DNA of 6,339 bases from Candidatus Hydrogenedentota bacterium (GTDB lineage Bacteria; Hydrogenedentota; Hydrogenedentia; Hydrogenedentales; SLHB01), in the NCBI GenBank assembly GCA_007118235.1, contig SKRY01000093.1, positions 1 through 6,339 on the forward strand. Direction: 5' to 3'. Position 1 is the first letter of the stretch. The number at the start of each line of letters is the position of its first letter. Shown in pieces: positions 1 through 5,817 of this stretch. Below the pieces are notes generated by a model. The model did not search any database and was not told where the DNA came from. It worked only from the letters and a program-made list of their open reading frames with translations. The position numbers were made by a program, and so were the translations under genes.

Positions 1-590
1 ACGTTCAACTTGATGTAGGTGTCATCCCGGTTCAGCCAGTTATCGCTATCGTTGGTCACTTCAGGCACGGAGATGTTCAACGTCACGCCGGTATCCCGGA
101 AATCCGTAATCTGGACAGGGGTGTTGCCAACGACCACCGTGTTCTCATAGGGAACTTGGCGCACCGTCTTGACCTCGGTGGGCGTCTCGGACCCCACGCG
201 CACCATCGCACGGGGACGGGCAAGGATAAATGCACGGTTCTCGTCCACCAAAGCCTGCAGGACCATCTCAATGTCGCCGTAGTACGTGGTCAGCCGGTCC
301 AGGAACACCGTGATGGCGGCGTCCCGCGTGGGGAAAGTAATATCGGCGCTTTCGATAATACCCTCCGTACCCGACACCCGGCCCACCGGCTGCCCGGCGT
401 CCCGGTGCTGGAAATACGCGCTAAGGCCCGTGTCAACTCCCTTGGTGCTCTGAAACTCGATAATCTTGGCCGTCACATTGACCTGCTCGGGAGGCTGCGT
501 GGGCGGCTGGGCATTGACCTGAACCGCCGCGAGACACAAGACCGCGAAGAGCGTTACACCGCCCCACCTACTCACTGATTTCTTGCGCAT
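1..590 (-). CDS. Secretin-like outer-membrane protein, 5' part (partial, runs off the window)
   Basis: The first 196 codons of a gene that continues past position 1; no stop is seen. An ATG at 590-588 is preceded by GAGG at 597-600, spaced 6 nt. Residues 1-27 form a signal peptide (basic start MRKK, hydrophobic VTLFAVLCLAAV, cleavage after VNA27). Residues 36-60 (VNVTAKIIEF...) resemble the start of the secretin core, usually written as VxVEAKIVEV. Residues 109-130 (MVLQALVDENRAFILARPRA) match the LLQAL...VLSRPR segment, residues 131-149 match the following VGxExP(Y) strand, and residues 164-178 (FRDTGVTLNISVPEV) match the YRDVGxxLxVTPxI segment. These are hallmarks of the type II/III secretion and type IV pilus secretin domain (GspD, PilQ), which forms a multimeric outer-membrane pore. 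No N0/N1 periplasmic repeats lie between signal and core, unlike GspD of roughly 650 residues. Its start lies 8 nt after the lipoprotein stop, so the two are probably co-translated. The superfamily is fairly sure; the secreted substrate is unknown. Confidence 0.75.
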   Translation of the reverse strand, partial: MRKKSVSRWGGVTLFAVLCLAAVQVNAQPPTQPPEQVNVTAKIIEFQSTKGVDTGLSAYFQHRDAGQPVGRVSGTEGIIESADITFPTRDAAITVFLDRLTTYYGDIEMVLQALVDENRAFILARPRAMVRVGSETPTEVKTVRQVPYENTVVVGNTPVQITDFRDTGVTLNISVPEVTNDSDNWLNRDDTYIKLN

Positions 591-601
591 AGTGGACCTC
601 A
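591..601 (-). promoter_or_regulatory. Ribosome binding site overlapping the upstream stop codon
   Basis: Read on the minus strand, the lipoprotein stop TGA (601-599) is embedded in TGAGG, whose GAGG (600-597) lies 6 nt before the secretin ATG at 590. A second purine stretch, AAGGA (606-602), lies just upstream. Overlap of stop and Shine-Dalgarno suggests translational coupling, with ribosomes ending the lipoprotein reinitiating on the secretin-like gene. Confidence 0.6.
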
Positions 602-1612
602 TCCTTCAAACGTACCGACGGCTTCGTGGCGATGGATATTCTCAATGGTGTCGAAATTACTAAAGCGGACACTGAATGGGCGCCGCTCCCCGGGGCGGAG
701 CCGGCCAATATTGACCGTGTCGGTGTCGTAAACCACATCTCCGAAACCGTAAATGGTCACCTGCACCCGGACGCCGTTGAGCGTGGTCTCGCCGCGGTTG
801 ACGGCCTGACCACTCACCACGTAGTGCCGGTGCTGCCGGGTGAATAGATCCCGGCTGGAACTCGGCCGGAACGACTCCAGATTGGTAATCACCAACGGCC
901 GCTCCTCAATCTCGCGCCGTTGCACTTCCGCCGGCGTGAGCAGGGTTAATCGCCCGCCAGGCCCAATCTCTACCCGTCTGGATACAGTGGAATCCTCGGC
1001 GTACCCGGGGTCCTGGTCCAGAACCTCCTCGTACACCTCTCCGGCCTGTTCGTAATCCCCCTTGCGCCAGAGCACATCGGCGAGTTCAAGCTTCTTCTCC
1101 AAATCCCCGGGATTCTGTTCAACCGCGGCCCGCGCTTCCCGCAGGCGCTCCTCGAACTGCTGCGGCGAGGGGAATACCGCTTCGTATTCCTCCTGGATCT
1201 GCGTTATGAGCCGCTGGGCCTCCTCGGCATGTTCGCCCGCCGGGGCCACCTCGAGATACTTGTGGAAATTCTCGGCGGCATCGCGGTAGTTTGAGGTCCC
1301 GTAGTACGCGTGACCCAAAAGATACCGCGCTTCCGCCGCCGCCGCATTACGCTGGTACTTTTCCATCGTATGCTGAAGACGGGGTATGGCCGCGCCGTAA
1401 TCACCTTCCCGCAGCATTTGACGGGCTTGCTGAATCTCTTTCTGGGCGGCCCCTCTGTCGGCCATGGTCTCCCGCCCGCCCCGCGACTCGGGCGACGTGG
1501 AGCGGGGACCGGTCAAACAACCAGCGGTCAACGCCACCAGGAGGATGGCCCCCACCCCGCCCAGAATCATGGGCCTAAGTCGCAATTTGCTATTGTTCAC
1601 TTTTCTCACCAA
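599..1612 (-). CDS. TPR lipoprotein with C-terminal FxLYD-like beta domain
   Basis: A 337-codon gene if started at the TTG at 1612. The GTG three bases downstream (1609-1607) gives 336 residues and sits 7 nt from the GGAG at 1617-1620, so it is the likelier start. The N-terminus is a lipoprotein signal: basic residues, a hydrophobic run, and the lipobox TAGC ending at Cys32. After a short polar linker, TPR-like helical pairs lie at about residues 56-87, 92-125 and 170-203, with motifs such as EGDYGAAIPRL and KGDYEQAGEVYEEVL. The helix-rich stretch 126-165 may hold a degenerate repeat. Residues 263-320 (YVVSGQAVNRGETTLNGVRV, then LRPGERRPFSVRF) resemble the FxLYD/DUF3426-type beta-sandwich. 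TPR lipoproteins such as PilF/PilW serve as pilotins that localise secretins, and this gene directly precedes a secretin-like gene; the pilotin role is inference. BamD or YbgF-like scaffolding is the main alternative. Export and TPR content are secure. Confidence 0.85.
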   Translation of the reverse strand: MVRKVNNSKLRLRPMILGGVGAILLVALTAGCLTGPRSTSPESRGGRETMADRGAAQKEIQQARQMLREGDYGAAIPRLQHTMEKYQRNAAAAEARYLLGHAYYGTSNYRDAAENFHKYLEVAPAGEHAEEAQRLITQIQEEYEAVFPSPQQFEERLREARAAVEQNPGDLEKKLELADVLWRKGDYEQAGEVYEEVLDQDPGYAEDSTVSRRVEIGPGGRLTLLTPAEVQRREIEERPLVITNLESFRPSSSRDLFTRQHRHYVVSGQAVNRGETTLNGVRVQVTIYGFGDVVYDTDTVNIGRLRPGERRPFSVRFSNFDTIENIHRHEAVGTFEG

Positions 1613-1616
1613 AATG

Positions 1617-1620
1617 CTCC
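1617..1620 (-). promoter_or_regulatory. Ribosome binding site deciding the lipoprotein start
   Basis: GGAG on the minus strand lies 4 nt from the TTG at 1612 and 7 nt from the GTG at 1609. The 7-nt spacing and the stronger codon favour the GTG, which would shorten the protein by one residue. Confidence 0.55.
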
Positions 1621-1667
1621 GTGTTCGGGCTTGGAGCCCCCTTGAAATGCCGATTTCCAGTTTTGTA

Positions 1668-2081
1668 TCACTGCTCCTCTATGAAAGAGACGACTTTCTG
1701 CGTGATATCTTCAACCGGAATATCCTCGTCTACTTCGGCAAGATACCCCTTCTCCGTGACCAGGTCGTACTCCTCTTCCTCGCTCACGGTTATCACGGCC
1801 TTCTGCGCCAGCGTGCTGGCTGCCTCGATCCTCTGCCAAAATTCAGCCGTACCTCGCTCAGTGCCTCTCCTCTCTATGTATTTGTACTGAGGAGTAGCCT
1901 TAACGGCTGCCATAAAATCCACTTCCGCGGCGTTCGCGAAACTTGAGGGATTTCCGATGTAGATCTTCTGGCTGTTAATTTGGTCATCGGGAATGGAGTT
2001 GGTACTGTCTTCCGCGTACGCGCCGGCGCTCACAAACACCGCCAGCGCCACTCCAGCTAGGATGTACGTCACGTTTCGCAT
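1668..2081 (-). CDS. Small exported protein, OmpH/Skp-like
   Basis: A 137-residue protein with a clear Sec signal peptide: MRNVTYILAGVALAVFVSAG, then AYA with cleavage before Glu24. The mature part is about 114 residues, acidic and largely helical. Residues 54-69 (VDFMAAVKATPQYKYI) recall the N-terminal strand and first helix of OmpH/Skp chaperones (VDLQxVLxxSPxGK). Residues 94-133 (KAVITVSEEEEYDLVTEKG, later EDITQKVVSFI) recall the family's C-terminal signature (KVAKEKGYDLVLDK...DITDxVIKxL). Skp is about 160 residues; here the coiled-coil arms would be short. Skp is a periplasmic chaperone for outer-membrane proteins, which would fit the secretin-like protein encoded downstream. The match is by eye and weak in the middle, so an unrelated exported protein remains possible. 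Start choice is firm: GGAGG at 2090-2094 sits 8 nt before the ATG. It is the first gene of the apparent operon, 55 nt ahead of the lipoprotein gene. Confidence 0.8.
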   Translation of the reverse strand: MRNVTYILAGVALAVFVSAGAYAEDSTNSIPDDQINSQKIYIGNPSSFANAAEVDFMAAVKATPQYKYIERRGTERGTAEFWQRIEAASTLAQKAVITVSEEEEYDLVTEKGYLAEVDEDIPVEDITQKVVSFIEEQ

Positions 2082-2089
2082 GGCCCTTA

Positions 2090-2094
2090 CCTCC
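2090..2094 (-). promoter_or_regulatory. Strong ribosome binding site of the small exported protein
   Basis: GGAGG on the minus strand, 8 nt before the ATG at 2081. It fixes the start of the first gene of the minus-strand operon and suggests high translation. Confidence 0.75.
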
Positions 2095-2198
2095 GCTTTT
2101 CGTTTCGCTCCTGTCTGAATTCACTATTCTACTCTTGAAGGATTTCCAAAACATGCATGCTCATAACCTTGCCTGGTCACTCACATACATAGTACGCC

Positions 2199-2228
2199 AT
2201 CATACCATTCTGTTTGGCGTCTTGTCGA
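2199..2228 (-). promoter_or_regulatory. Sigma70-type extended -10 promoter of the minus-strand operon
   Basis: On the minus strand a -35 hexamer TCGACA (2228-2223, five of six consensus bases) is followed by an 18-nt spacer and the -10 hexamer TATGAT (2204-2199), itself preceded by TGG, the extended -10 motif (TGGTATGAT). Transcription would begin near 2192, giving a 5' leader of about 110 nt before the ATG at 2081. No other good promoter is seen between the three minus-strand genes. Confidence 0.6.
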
Positions 2229-2452
2229 AGGAACTCCTCTAGACTTCCCTTTATTCCGGCGCGCCGCACACCGCCCAACCTCCTGGCAACCGCGCGAACA
2301 CGCCCCACCTCCCACTTAATATCCCTTCCGGCTGGCAGGAGTTCCATCTAGTCCTTCGGAACTAAACATGATCTCTTGGGGTTTATCCTTACACGCGCCA
2401 AAAGGTTTCATTCGGCTGTAACGGGAGGTCCCAAGAAAGCGGAATTATGCGC

Positions 2453-2470
2453 AAAAACCGACCGTGTCGG
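2453..2470 (-). terminator. Intrinsic terminator-like hairpin on the minus strand
   Basis: On the minus strand CCGAC (2470-2466), loop ACG, and GTCGG (2462-2458) form a perfect 5-bp GC-rich stem followed at once by TTTTT (2457-2453). The layout is that of a compact Rho-independent terminator. The stem is short, so efficiency is uncertain. No annotated gene ends just upstream; the nearest minus-strand reading frame stops at 2549. It lies about 225 nt upstream of the -35 of the minus-strand operon and could insulate that operon from upstream transcription. Confidence 0.4.
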
Positions 2471-2743
2471 ATTGAGCTATATAGAGCCCCCGCGCCGCAA
2501 CCCGCCGGGCGCTCCATGTGACTACTTACAATCGAAAGGTCCTAATCGTTACACAATCCCGCGGAACTCAACAGCAGGGATGGTGAGCTTCATGAATACG
2601 GGGGTCAACACAGCGAACGGCCGCCGCGTTATCCTTATTGATATTCCGTTGAAGTGCGCCGCCATGCGCCCAAGGGCTCCTTTTCGGCCACGGACGCGAA
2701 AAGCTTTAACTGTATTCAAAACCGCTGGAAGCCACTCCACCAG

Positions 2744-2778
2744 AGGGACAGGGGTTTTCTGACAACGGGAATGTCCCT
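2744..2778. repeat. Inverted repeat upstream of the large secreted-protein promoter
   Basis: AGGGACA at 2744-2750 and TGTCCCT at 2772-2778 are perfect 7-bp inverted arms with a 21-nt spacer. The right arm ends 9 nt before the proposed -35. It could be an operator, a terminator stem without a T-run, or the remnant of a palindromic mobile repeat. Confidence 0.4.
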
Positions 2779-2787
2779 GCCGGTGTC

Positions 2788-2817
2788 TTGTGGTTTTCTT
2801 GCGATCTAGGCTAGAAT
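2788..2817 (+). promoter_or_regulatory. Putative promoter of the large secreted protein
   Basis: A -10 hexamer TAGAAT (2812-2817) matches five of six consensus bases. The best placed -35, TTGTGG (2788-2793), is weak (three of six) at an 18-nt spacing. The expected start near 2824 would give a leader of about 40 nt. A poor -35 would fit activator-dependent expression, which is only inference. Confidence 0.35.
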
Positions 2818-2863
2818 GGCGTCTCCTCGTACGCTGGTGAGGACTGTAGGGAAGGATTAGTCG

Positions 2864-5602
2864 ATGCGCGGTTCGTTTTTGTGTCTTTGCAAGACTTTGG
2901 TAACGGTGCGATCCAATGGACCGGTGAGAAGCCAATTCATCCGGCGCGCGGCGCTTGTCGGCTTGCTCTTGGCGGGGCTTGCGGACCCCGCGGCAGGAGA
3001 GGCGGCCCCCGGCGCGGACCTTCAGCCCATTACCCCGAGGCTGGAGGATTTCGAGCGTCCCGCCGATGCGGAGGCGACCCGCCAAATCTGGGTGACGCCT
3101 GGGGACGCCATGGGGGAACCGGGAACCGAGGTGATCATCGAGCATCAGGATCGCTATTCAGCCGCCCAGCCCATCGTGTGGACCTGCCGGGTAGCAAGCG
3201 AGGCCATCTTCCGGGACACCGAGGTCCGTCTTGAGATTCTAGACCGCGACGAGGAACCCGTGCTGCGCGGAGCCGTTTCCTTCCAACGGAGGGACGGCCG
3301 CAACACCTGCCGGTTCCGGTGGGACCCCAGTTACCTGGAGCCGGGCGTCTACACCGCGCGGGTGACGCTGGCCCCCCATCCCGGCACGGCCGAGGCCTGG
3401 CAAGAACTAACCCTATTTCACTATGCCCGTCCCGAGATTGACGCCGGTCTGGCCGCCGCGCACGGCGTGATTACCGAACTCCACCATAATCTGGAGAGCA
3501 TGGCCACGCAGCCGGGGGCCTATCCCTACATCCGAATGCGCTTGGCGTTGCTCGACGGATTCGCGGAATATGGCCGCCAGCGTCTTGAAGCGGGCGATAA
3601 CCTGTATGGGGCCTATGTCCTGGACTATCTCGAGCGGGGGATTGACCGAGTCCGCGGCCAGATGCTTTTCAGCCGCCTTCGGCCCGAACATGCACGGCCC
3701 GCGCCCATGCTGGCCCAGACGGGAGCGCGGCCCGGCAACGGCTATCTCGCGTTGGAAGGGGCGCCGGTGTTTCTGTTTGGACCAGGCGGAGACATGGAGC
3801 TGGCCGAATCACTCGACACCTGGGCGGAGTATGGATTCAACTTCGCCGCCGTTGAGCTGGATGATCCCGGCGCGGGCGAGCTATCCGCCACACACGCCGA
3901 GCGCGTCCGCGGGATTCTGGACAATGCCCGTGACGCAGGGATGAACCTGTCGCTGCGCCTCCCCCCCGCGTTCGTGGATGGGCCAGAAGAAGAGGCGAGC
4001 ATAGACGAGTTTTCCGCCACCGCGCTCACCAACCGGATCGAGGCTTGGCGGCGCCTGGGAACCGTAATCCGCAACGCGCCCGCGCTCACCACACTGGGCG
4101 TGCAATTCAGCCCCCCCTTCGAACCTGAATCCGATGAGTTCAGGGAGGGATTCCTGGATTACTTGGGAGATGTTTATGCGGATCGCCACGAAGCAAACCA
4201 GGCTTGGCAAACCCGGCTGCGGGCCATGGACGAGATTGATGTGTGGTGGGACAGCGAACGCTCCGTCTACCAGTACGATCTTCAGAGTTTCTACCAGCAA
4301 CGGGTGTTGAATACGTTCGCCCGGCTCGAACCCGCCGCGCGCGAGGCGTTTCCCGAATCCGCGCTGGAGCTGACGTTGCCCAGCGGCGCGTTCACCGAGG
4401 GAGAAACCCGCCGGGGGCTGAATCGCGAAGCGCTCAGCGCCATCTTCGATGTGGTGGGCACGGAGGCCGCCAACCGGCTGGACCATGCCCGATACGCCAT
4501 GGAACACCCTGGCCCCTTGGCGCTATACACCTTGCTGCGGTCAGTGGCGCCCACGCGCCCCATCCTCAACCTTGATCACTCCGTCTTCGCGTCGGACGAA
4601 CCCTTGCGGGGCCGATATTCCAACCGGTACGCGCGCACCGTATTATGGGAAGGGGCCATGGCGGGGCTGAGCGGCTCGGCCTTGACAGGCTGGGATCGCG
4701 CCGCCGGCCCCGGCGAATACGGCGTGGCGCAACGCCCGGATTTTCTTGAGGGCTATATTACAGCGGGCATCGACTTGAACCGGCTTGGTCCCATCGTGGA
4801 GGCGTTCCGCTCCGCGCATGCCCCCGTGGCCATCCTATGGAGCATGCCCAGCACGATATTCGATGACGGTTCCCCCTACCTCGCGTCGGCGTTGCGCGCG
4901 CTGGAAGGCATCTCGTTCAGCGGATACCATTTCCGGTTCATTTCCGAGGAGCAATGCGTGGCGGGAGACCTCGTGGACGTGGACGTGCTGATCATCCCCC
5001 AGACCCTCGCGGTATCCGGAGACGCCTTCGCGGCCATCGAGGAGTACGTGAACGGCGGCGGCATGGTCGTGCGGACGGGGACGCTCATCCCGTACGACGC
5101 CCGCGGCCGGGCTCAGCCCGATGTCCTCACGCCGACACGTCACACCTTGGTGCTCCGAGGACGGGACACCCCCACGAACTACATGCAGGCCATGGACGCC
5201 GCGTATTCCCAGGGCCACTTGGCCGGCATTCCCCGGATCACCAACCCGTTTGGATATCCCTTGGAAGGCGTGCGAAGCCGCTACATACGCTTCGACGGTC
5301 AAGCGTACCTTTATGTTGTGAATCTTCGGCCTAACCCCGTTCCGGCGCACATTTACGGACGATGGACCGGAGGGCGGGATCTCATCCGCGGGCGCGACGT
5401 GACCTTCCCGCGTCCGCTTGAGCCCCTGGACCCCATGCTCATCCGCCTGGAAGACCGGCTTACGGTCCCTCATGGGGCGGACGAGGAACTCCAGGTTTGG
5501 AGCGACGAACCGGCGCTTGTCGGCGTGCCTCTGGATGACGAGAACGGGCTGATGGATTACGCGCCTTCCACGGAAGCGTTGCCCGTGAGGCCGCGCGACT
5601 AA
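2864..5602 (+). CDS. Large secreted protein with GH42-like (beta-galactosidase-like) architecture, possibly non-catalytic
   Basis: A 912-residue protein. The ATG follows GAAGGA (2851-2856) by 7 nt and an in-frame TAG lies just upstream, so no longer start is possible; a GTG at 2924 would give a shorter N-terminus with a more typical signal peptide. The hydrophobic core is AALVGLLLAGLA (29-40), cleaved around 44-48. Residues about 75-187 form a beta-sandwich-like domain and 190-270 are helical. A TIM-barrel-like region runs from about 293 (GYLALEGAPVFLFG) to 645, including FREGFLDYL...NQAW (426-448), typical after the fourth strand of GH42 enzymes. Residues 652-740 (VDVDVLIIPQ at 704-713, YVNGGGMVV at 728-736) match the GH42 trimerisation domain, which has an amidotransferase-like fold. 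A C-terminal beta domain follows (AYLYVVNL at 814-821). The expected Asn-Glu acid/base pair is absent around 412-420 (GVQFSPPFE), and the likely nucleophile strand reads NLDHS (569-573). It probably binds or cleaves glycans outside the cytoplasm; substrate unknown. Confidence 0.85.
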   Translation: MRGSFLCLCKTLVTVRSNGPVRSQFIRRAALVGLLLAGLADPAAGEAAPGADLQPITPRLEDFERPADAEATRQIWVTPGDAMGEPGTEVIIEHQDRYSAAQPIVWTCRVASEAIFRDTEVRLEILDRDEEPVLRGAVSFQRRDGRNTCRFRWDPSYLEPGVYTARVTLAPHPGTAEAWQELTLFHYARPEIDAGLAAAHGVITELHHNLESMATQPGAYPYIRMRLALLDGFAEYGRQRLEAGDNLYGAYVLDYLERGIDRVRGQMLFSRLRPEHARPAPMLAQTGARPGNGYLALEGAPVFLFGPGGDMELAESLDTWAEYGFNFAAVELDDPGAGELSATHAERVRGILDNARDAGMNLSLRLPPAFVDGPEEEASIDEFSATALTNRIEAWRRLGTVIRNAPALTTLGVQFSPPFEPESDEFREGFLDYLGDVYADRHEANQAWQTRLRAMDEIDVWWDSERSVYQYDLQSFYQQRVLNTFARLEPAAREAFPESALELTLPSGAFTEGETRRGLNREALSAIFDVVGTEAANRLDHARYAMEHPGPLALYTLLRSVAPTRPILNLDHSVFASDEPLRGRYSNRYARTVLWEGAMAGLSGSALTGWDRAAGPGEYGVAQRPDFLEGYITAGIDLNRLGPIVEAFRSAHAPVAILWSMPSTIFDDGSPYLASALRALEGISFSGYHFRFISEEQCVAGDLVDVDVLIIPQTLAVSGDAFAAIEEYVNGGGMVVRTGTLIPYDARGRAQPDVLTPTRHTLVLRGRDTPTNYMQAMDAAYSQGHLAGIPRITNPFGYPLEGVRSRYIRFDGQAYLYVVNLRPNPVPAHIYGRWTGGRDLIRGRDVTFPRPLEPLDPMLIRLEDRLTVPHGADEELQVWSDEPALVGVPLDDENGLMDYAPSTEALPVRPRD

Positions 5603-5803
5603 TCGGGTGCGTCCCTCCTCTCCCGTTCAAAAGGGGAGCCGTACCGCCGCCTTCCAGGCGGCCTATGTGGCGGCAAGATGCCAGCGGTGCGAACTATTCC
5701 CCCGTCGAAGGCGGTGCAGGGGGATGTACGGGGTTCTTTCGAGGAAAATCCGCGCCCAGTGGAAGCTTTTTGTAACGCGGCGTGGCGCTATGCTTTTCAG
5801 CTT
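5603..5803. other. Intergenic spacer between the GH42-like gene and def
   Basis: About 200 bases without a supportable gene. It contains a weak stem CTCCC/GGGAG (5620-5624 and 5634-5638) lacking a T-run, then a GC-rich palindrome at 5646-5662, and a poor promoter-like TATGCT at 5789-5794 preceded by a T-rich stretch at 5767-5771. An 81-codon frame starting with GTG at 5607 crosses into def and is not credible. Confidence 0.5.
5646..5662. repeat. GC-rich palindrome, REP-like
   Basis: GCCGCCT, loop TCC, AGGCGGC is a perfect 7-bp stem, 44 nt after the stop of the large gene. The related string GGCGGC recurs at 5669-5674 and AGGCGGTG at 5709-5716. No T-run follows on either strand, so it is not a classic terminator. 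The position between genes and the sequence style suggest a repetitive extragenic palindrome, but only one copy is visible here. Confidence 0.4.
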
Positions 5804-5809
5804 AAGGAG
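5804..5809 (+). promoter_or_regulatory. Ribosome binding site of def
   Basis: AAGGAG lies 8 nt before the ATG at 5818, a near-consensus Shine-Dalgarno at good spacing. It fixes the start codon of the deformylase. Confidence 0.8.
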
Positions 5810-5817
5810 CACATTCA

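Larger units (their letters stand above)
2229..2787. other. Gene-poor divergent intergenic stretch
   Basis: This stretch separates the two divergent blocks and holds no gene I can support. Open frames exist on both strands (2376-2762 plus; one ending at 2549 on minus), but their codon use lacks the strong G/C third-position bias of the flanking genes and I recognise no domain. Structural signals include a 10-bp perfect palindrome CGGCGCGCCG at 2257-2266, an inverted repeat AGTTCC/GGAACT (2340-2345 and 2358-2363), a minus-strand terminator-like hairpin at 2453-2470, and an inverted repeat AGGGACA/TGTCCCT (2744-2750 and 2772-2778). It may be regulatory DNA, a decayed gene or a small RNA locus. 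Confidence 0.5.

Noticed and set aside
156..578. 140-codon plus-strand frame
   Set aside because: It is antisense to the secretin-like gene, which has a signal peptide, a ribosome binding site and family motifs; the antisense product has no recognisable features.
1627..1639. GGGCT/AGCCC hairpin between the exported-protein and lipoprotein genes
   Set aside because: A 5-bp stem with no T-run on the minus strand; too weak to call a terminator inside an apparent operon.
2478..2483. TATATA as a -10 box
   Set aside because: No acceptable -35 at 16-18 nt on either strand.
2376..2762. 128-codon plus-strand frame with a TTG start
   Set aside because: Weak third-position GC bias compared with neighbours, no good ribosome binding site and no recognised domain.
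2549..3145. 198-codon minus-strand frame overlapping the large gene
   Set aside because: Its first half is antisense to the signal peptide and N-terminal domain of the secreted protein and is rich in Arg/His/Pro, typical of shadow frames. Only the 3' part outside the gene was kept as an open question.
3881..4507. 208-codon minus-strand frame inside the GH42-like gene
   Set aside because: Antisense to a well-supported coding region; low-complexity composition typical of a GC-rich shadow.
4835..5473. 212-codon minus-strand frame
   Set aside because: Antisense shadow of the trimerisation-like and C-terminal domains of the large gene.
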